DNA from: Meira nashicola
Taxonomy: Eukaryota; Basidiomycota; Exobasidiomycetes; Exobasidiales; Brachybasidiaceae
Length of the DNA stretch: 64,000 bases
Reading direction: 5' to 3'
Assembly (NCBI GenBank): GCA_001600355.1
Contig: BCJU01000003.1
Coordinates: 1,678,519 to 1,742,518 of the forward strand
A program made the translations under genes and the position numbers. The notes beneath the pieces are model-generated. The model did not search any database and was not told the DNA's origin. It saw nothing but the letters and a program-made list of their open reading frames with translations. Numbering within the stretch: the stretch's first letter is position 1; every line of letters starts with the position of its first letter. Of this stretch, positions 59,390 through 64,000 are shown piece by piece.

Positions 59390-60332
59390 TCATAATATAC
59401 TTTTAAAATGGGATGAAGCCATCATCTTGCCAGCATCATGACCAACATTAGGTATGTATGCGAATGTATGCAATGCTGGCCAAACGAGAGAGTGTAAATG
59501 ATCACACCAATTTTTGCTTCGTTCGATTCGGTTCTTTCCTTGTGCCATCGCTAAAGGTCGTTCATCTCCTGTTCCTGCATCTCTTTCGCCATGCAAATAA
59601 TGCACCCTTCTTTGTTTGAAGCGCAACATGAGCTCTTGAGCATTCATCGAGGCAGCATGACTATAGTGAGCAAATGCTTTCTGTCTCCCTGCTAGACCAT
59701 ATTTGTATGGAACTTCCTCTTTGAGGTAGAGATAAGTGCTTGGATTCATTACCACAAAAACTAGTTCAATTCGATCTGCATGCTTACATCCTTTACCTAG
59801 AATTGAGTATCTCTGTACAAGCTGCCCTCCAAGACTGTGACCTACTATTACAACTTTCTTCAATCTTGTGAACCTCATAGGATCGCTGTAATAGGAGATA
59901 ATGTTGTCCAAAACTTCGAAAGATGATATTTGACTGCCATGAATCGTTCTACTCGGTCCGCCTTCGCCCCAATCGTTTCCTTTCCAAGTTAATAAGTTAT
60001 CCTTATGTCCATGCGTTTCCGTTCCGTTTAGAAATTTTGGCGCAATAATTAATACATTTTCATCAGATATATTTTCACGAGCTTGTTGTAAGATTTGCAT
60101 GGCATTTCTCTCTGAAAGTAGAAAAAAAGGATGATGATGAATGTCATTTGTTGAGAGTATAACTGTTTTTTTCCTCTCTGATAAACTTACCTTTCCCATG
60201 ACATGCTATCAATACCGTATGAATTTCTTCTTGAGCAGGCATACTTATTTCTACGGCAAGCTCCACTTCGACATCTTTTCCTACCTTTTGTGATTTGAAA
60301 GAGAATCTAGTCCATGTAAAACGATCTTGCAT
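59390..60332 (-). CDS. Alpha/beta-hydrolase-fold protein
   Basis: Exons 60191-60332 and 59390-60111, joined on the minus strand (intron 60112-60190, donor GTAAGT, 79 nt), give about 287 residues. 'VVIVGHSLGGQLVQRY' carries the nucleophile elbow GHSLG. The N-terminal strand 'HTVLIACHGKG' supplies the oxyanion region. 'HGERDAGTGDERPLAMAQGK' fits the acid loop, and 'FAYIPNVGHDAGKMM' fits the catalytic His. It is probably an esterase or lipase-like enzyme of unknown substrate. Without the intron the first exon would read into a stop, while the join restores a smooth frame at 'HGKE-RNAMQIL'. Confidence 0.72.
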
Positions 60333-60616
60333 GCTATTGATATAAAGATGATTTTGCTAATAAAATTGATGCGAGATGATGGATGGGTACACGAATGCGA
60401 AGAATGAAGCGTGAACGGAGATTAGCGTGCAACACAGGGAGATAATGTACATACACAGTCTACATTATTTTAGCGTTCAGGGACTTTAACGCGAGGAATG
60501 CAATCATAAAATTCTTAGCCTGTAAATTTTTTTGTTAGCAACTTTTTTTTAATGAAACGTAAAGCGTGTTCTAACCATCATCTCTTAAAGATCTGCCAAA
60601 AGGTAAATTTGACAAT

Positions 60617-61080
60617 ATGGCACAAGGCTTTAAACCTTCAAAAGCAGGATCTTCAAGTAAGGGTAAGACTACATCATCCACTAGAACAAAGACTGGACCA
60701 AAAAGAGGACGTGAGTATTGCTCTCTTGCACGATATTATTTTGCTTTAACTGATTATTACCTCTTTGGAATAAAACAGCTAGAGTGATTGCACCACGAAA
60801 ACAATCTGCAGTCACACAAGCATCACAGAAAAAGGTATGTGTCTTTGCTTCTCAAAGTTATCCTTTTTCCTCTTAACAGAACATCTGACTCCCTTTTTTC
60901 TGCTATTAGAAACAACAAGCATCCCTTACACAAAAAATTGAATCTGACATGGCAGGAAGAGCAGCAGGAGGTGGTCCATTAACAATTATGAAAAAAGCTG
61001 GTGATGCAACTCTAAAAGCAAAACAAGACGAATTTGATCGTAAAATGGCAAAGACTAAAGCAAAGGGAAGACCGCAATAA
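60617..61080 (+). CDS. UPF0390 / DUF2462 small basic protein, three exons
   Basis: Exons 60617-60710, 60779-60834 and 60910-61080 give 106 residues starting 'MAQGFKPSK'. It matches the UPF0390 family (human C19orf53 / L10K), in which 'MAQG', a basic linker and 'RVIAP(K/R)K' are the landmarks; here 'GPKRG' and 'RVIAPRKQ' are separated only by the first intron. It is very Lys/Ala/Gln-rich, and the family is thought to be nuclear or nucleolar with no known reaction. Donors are GTGAGT and GTATGT. At the second exon an alternative acceptor 4 bp downstream gives a stop, so CAG-CTAGAG is chosen. Confidence 0.85.
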
Positions 61081-61155
61081 GGGTGAAAAGATGACCATTG
61101 AAACACTGTACATTGAACTATGCTAATAATTATACCAACTTAAACGAATCATGCT

Positions 61156-62615
61156 CTATTCTGATTTTTCATTCTTCTGCTTACGACCTTCAAAAAACTG
61201 GAGAAAGAAAAAAAGAAGTCGGAAGCAAGTTAGCATAACAGTCACTTCATCAAATCACAACATCAACTCACCTTTCCGACTTTTGCTAACACATAGCGAA
61301 TCGTTTTACTGAAGCCGGCTGTATAGATACCTTTGAGGCTTTGCGAATGTGCTGGACCGCGAACGATTTCAGCAATCTTGGAAAGAAGAACGGTTTGAAA
61401 ATCGGCTTGTTTAACTACTGCCAGCCAAAAGTTATCCCATTTGTCTTTATCTATATGTGCTGCTTTTGCGCCCGGCATTCGTGCAACGTTATCTGACCTT
61501 GATGAAAGGGAAAGTTGCAAGAATGCATCATCCATATCAGGATGTGATGTATAATGTTGTTGAATCTTTTCACGTAATCGAAGCGGTAATTTGGATGCAT
61601 GCTTTGCTCGCACTTTAACGGAATAATCTTGTGTGAACGTGAAACGATTCTTCCTTGTTTCTTCTACGCTGATCGTTTCTATGCTTCGAATCAAGCTACC
61701 ATATAACCTTCTAAACATTTCACGTTGATTTAAAACGATATTACGTACCTTATTTGCATTTTCGCCTCCTGGTACGCTCATTCTAAAATCTCCTGTATAC
61801 GAAAGGGAAGCGATTCGGGTATATAATTCCGCTTCACCGAATTGTTCGGGAAGCAATAGAAGTGCGGTTCGCAATGCTGATGCCAAGTTGACTTGTTGTG
61901 CTAACCTGGCTCTAGCATCGGTGGCTAGCAGAGTTACTGGTTTATGCATTCTACCACTGATGTACAAAGTATCCCAGTCCAATAAATCGGAGCATAGAGT
62001 ATCAATGTCCATCACGCCGTATTTTATCAATTCATCTTCGATTCGAATGTATGGATGATACCATAAGCCCGCTCCTAAAGGTTGAATGAATCCTATTCCT
62101 AAACTACCAAGAAGTTTTGCTAACCAACTATAATGTTTTGAATTTTGTTTCATATTAATTCCATGCCAATGTTGTGGATGATTGACGGCCATGACTAAAT
62201 CTATCATCTTTTTACCTTCTTTTGTTGTAGGTTTAGATGAATGTTCTGGACCTGCTTGACTTTGTGGAAAGACGCCTGAACCATATGCGAATGCGAATCG
62301 AATAGGTTCTGGAAATGATTTTATAATTCTATCAAATCGTTTTGTCATTTCTAAATCTAATGGAACTACTTGATTTGCTCCAAACGATTTCGGAAAGCTA
62401 GGTGGAGGAAAGGATGGAGTTTGTATATAACGAGCATCTTTGTGGTGAGAACCATTGCTGCTGTTGTCTGATGATGATGCACTGTTGTATTGTTGTTGGA
62501 ATATCCTTGTTGAAGTATGAAATGATGTCGATTGAAAGAAGACGATATTTTTCGACACGAACAGGTCTTGCGTCGCTTGCAAGCAACCTTTTGATCCTAG
62601 CCTTACAGCTACCAT
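61156..62615 (-). CDS. TAM41: Mitochondrial CDP-diacylglycerol synthase Tam41
   Basis: The enzyme makes CDP-diacylglycerol from phosphatidic acid on the matrix side of the inner membrane, the first step to cardiolipin. The first exon is 61272-62615. 'PIRFAFAYGSGVFPQ' holds the GSG nucleotidyltransferase motif, followed by 'MIDLVMAVNHPQHWH' (metal-ligand D). 'GVMDIDTLCSDLLDWDTLYI' and 'NLASALRTALLLLPEQF' are typical of the family. The N-terminus ('MVAVRLGSKGC') is a basic mitochondrial leader. A GTGAGT donor just before the in-frame stop and a CAG acceptor at 61198 add a last exon (61156-61197) ending 'FFEGRKQKNEKSE'. An ATG upstream at 62681 is in frame but less suitable. Confidence 0.85.
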
Positions 62616-63004
62616 CTTGAAAACAAAGATTAGACTTTTGCGACCGAATAGGTAATGAAAAGGAAGTGAAAGCAGAATCAAAGCATAAAGATGACGGTGA
62701 TGATGTACAGTACTTTTTCTTCGGGATTACTATGTTAGCAAGTGGAGAAGGAGAAGCGCCTTTTTTTTCGAGAAGAAACGTGTATTTAGCTTGCTTATTA
62801 TTTTCCGGCTCTTTGCAGATGCACTCCCGCTTTAATTATACTCAGTCACATTCGGGAGAACAAGAGCTTCTAAAGACCGACGTGTTTTATATTGTATGAA
62901 AATGCAAACATTCGTGTATGATCATACTGCAAATGCTTTTTCTTCGATCGTCTCAAAAATTGACATTAGATGATCCAAGGAGGTATATATTTGTACAATT
63001 CGGT
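62616..63004. other. Region between TAM41 and the 3' end of HUB1
   Basis: A 389-bp stretch holding the TAM41 leader and the HUB1 3' UTR. The open frame of 77 codons at 62666 on the plus strand is not supported by anything else. Confidence 0.5.
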
Positions 63005-63563
63005 TCAGTACATTTCTAAACTGGCCCCCTTCAGAATTTAAGGAAAGAGAGAAAGATGATGAGGTCAGAGAAAGAGAAATGTGTGCAATCGTATCCTCCA
63101 AACACTTACATCATGAATTTCATCTGGATCATAGTTGATAGGAGAGAGAAAACCGTATCAGCGGCTGAAATTTATGGAAAATGCCCACGTTGTATACTTA
63201 CAATCGCTGAGAGTGATGTGATCTTTGAAAACTGTGTACCATTTCTTCAATTGAATCTGATCAGAAATAAGACCGATAGATGTTAGATCTCTTTATTCCG
63301 AATCAACTTCGCTTGAAAAGCCAGTGAAGATAAATTTGTTGTAATATTCATATTTGCTTACCTTTTCGGGTGTTGTACCTGTTTGCGCTGCTATAAGCTT
63401 TTTCAAATCGCCCACAGTATCATCCGGACTGCATTTCACACGAACTGATGAAAGGAAGGGAGAATGTTAGCTTGCAAATAAAAAAGAAAAAGGGTAGAAT
63501 ATTGTGTCACTTACCTTTTCTTCCTAGTCGATCATTGGCGATCACTTCAATGAGTTTTGGCAT
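63005..63563 (-). CDS. HUB1: Ubiquitin-like splicing modifier Hub1 (UBL5), five exons
   Basis: Exons, in transcript order, are 63515-63563, 63362-63444, 63202-63256, 63110-63123 and 63005-63028. They join to 74 residues. The product starts '[17 protein letters not shown]' and continues '[20 protein letters not shown]', '[20 protein letters not shown]' and 'YEIHDGASLEMY', which follows UBL5 almost residue by residue. Hub1 binds Snu66/Prp38 HIND elements and changes 5' splice-site choice; it is not conjugated like ubiquitin. The fourth exon is only 14 nt. The end is a single Tyr where most Hub1 proteins have Tyr-Tyr. All donors are GTAAGT or GTAAGC. It is divergent from AOS1. Confidence 0.95.
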
Positions 63564-63765
63564 CTTTCTTTACCCCCTTTGAGAGTGATACGGAAGAAAG
63601 ATGCGTTGTCGATCAATAATGCATGTTTAATTTAGGTTGACAAAAAATAAATGCACAGTCCTGACGCGTAAAAGAGCCGAGAACAGATCAGAACATATTC
63701 CAAAAACACATTCTCATTCTTCTACCACATACCCTTCCTTCCTGATAGCCTTGTTAAGGGTCACA
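63564..63765. promoter_or_regulatory. Short divergent promoter, HUB1 and AOS1
   Basis: Only 202 bp separate the ATGs of HUB1 (minus) and AOS1 (plus). The region is AT-rich in the middle (near 63640) and C/T-rich toward AOS1. There is room for one shared promoter. I see no TATA box. Confidence 0.5.
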
Positions 63766-64000
63766 ATGGCACAATCGAGTACGCATGATGGCGTTACAGA
63801 AGACGAAGCTGCCCTTTACGATCGTCAAATTCGACTTTGGGGCTTAGAAGCACAAGGAAAGATTCGTACTTCACATATCCTGGTAATTAATTTGGACGGT
63901 TTAACGACAGAAGCGATTAAAAATTGGGTTTTAGCCGGTATAAAGAGATTAACTTTGATTGATTTTCGTGATCATACGCAATGGAATGATTTGTCTGCAG
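63766..64000 (+). CDS. AOS1: SUMO-activating enzyme subunit Aos1/SAE1 (N-terminal part, cut by window edge)
   Basis: The first 78 codons are visible. 'DEAALYDRQIRLWGLEAQGK' is the near-invariant start of Aos1/SAE1-type E1 half-subunits, followed by 'LVINLDGLTTEAIKNWVLAG' and 'LTLIDF', the adenylate-binding Rossmann region. Aos1 with Uba2 activates SUMO. The usual 'GLGAE' ATP-site segment reads 'NLDGLTTE' here, somewhat unusual. The start ATG is preceded by a purine (ACA) and a C/T-rich leader. The gene continues beyond the window. Confidence 0.88.
   Translation, partial: MAQSSTHDGVTEDEAALYDRQIRLWGLEAQGKIRTSHILVINLDGLTTEAIKNWVLAGIKRLTLIDFRDHTQWNDLSA

Noticed and set aside
60779..60783. Alternative acceptor CTAG (ending 60782) for the second UPF0390 exon.
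   Set aside because: It would give an immediate stop, whereas the CAG at 60776-60778 yields the family motif RVIAP.
1..64000. tRNA, 5S rRNA or spliceosomal snRNA genes.
   Set aside because: I looked by eye for B-box and snRNA landmark sequences and found none convincing. A computed search could still find one.
1..64000. Transposons, CRISPR arrays or long repeats.
   Set aside because: No terminal inverted repeats, reverse transcriptase or transposase, and no array of spaced repeats seen.

Overview
The window is nuclear DNA of a fungus, most likely a basidiomycete and possibly from Ustilaginomycotina. Genes are dense (about 32 in 64 kb) and on both strands. Large genes are mostly single-exon. 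Where introns occur they are short (about 56-105 nt), with GTAAGT/GTGAGT donors. The content is eukaryotic throughout: NEDD8, Hub1, TFIID, spliceosome, kinetochore checkpoint and kexin. The lineage call is inference; no marker gene was compared with a database.

Layout. 1-9.7 kb: a SET/NAP histone chaperone (cut by the left edge), a UPF1-like helicase with a probable mitochondrial leader, a quinone reductase, 6-phosphogluconate dehydrogenase, a metallo-beta-lactamase-fold protein and the splicing protein Cwf18. 9.9-26 kb: five-exon NEDD8 (RUB1), the SNARE Use1, Tel2, a ferroportin, a large Q/G-rich protein, an Msc2-type zinc transporter and SF3a60. 26-29.4 kb: a 1061-residue coiled-coil protein, probably of the microtubule-organising centre. 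29.4-34.4 kb: an AT-rich island with four tandem paralogues (A-D) of an unrecognised secreted protein family and the relic of a fifth. 34.7-63 kb: BUB1/MAD3 kinase, Mss51, an SR protein, TAF2 with three bromodomains, kexin, an F-box-like protein, a 5-phosphatase with a beta-propeller, a small protein beside paired ACGCGT sites, Pus4, an alpha/beta hydrolase, a UPF0390 protein, Tam41, five-exon HUB1 and the start of AOS1 (cut by the right edge).

Themes. Several neighbours share cell biology. Splicing: Cwf18, SF3a60, an SR protein and Hub1. Ubiquitin-like conjugation: NEDD8, Hub1 and Aos1. Mitochondria: the helicase, Mss51, Pus4 and Tam41. Metal and secretory pathway: Msc2, ferroportin, Use1 and kexin. 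I see no operon-like logic, and this clustering may be chance.

The most novel part is the 29.7-34.4 kb cluster. Each copy has a signal peptide, a kexin-type dibasic site, a W-P-x-x-D-G-x-P-E-x-F motif and one intron at the same place and phase. Each also has a TATA box about 60-90 bp before its ATG and an ACGCC element further upstream. The body is conserved but the C-terminal tails differ completely. This is the candidate for an undescribed system. Four small multi-exon genes or exons (RUB1, HUB1, the UPF0390 gene, the last exon of TAM41) were assembled by hand from splice signals and family resemblance.
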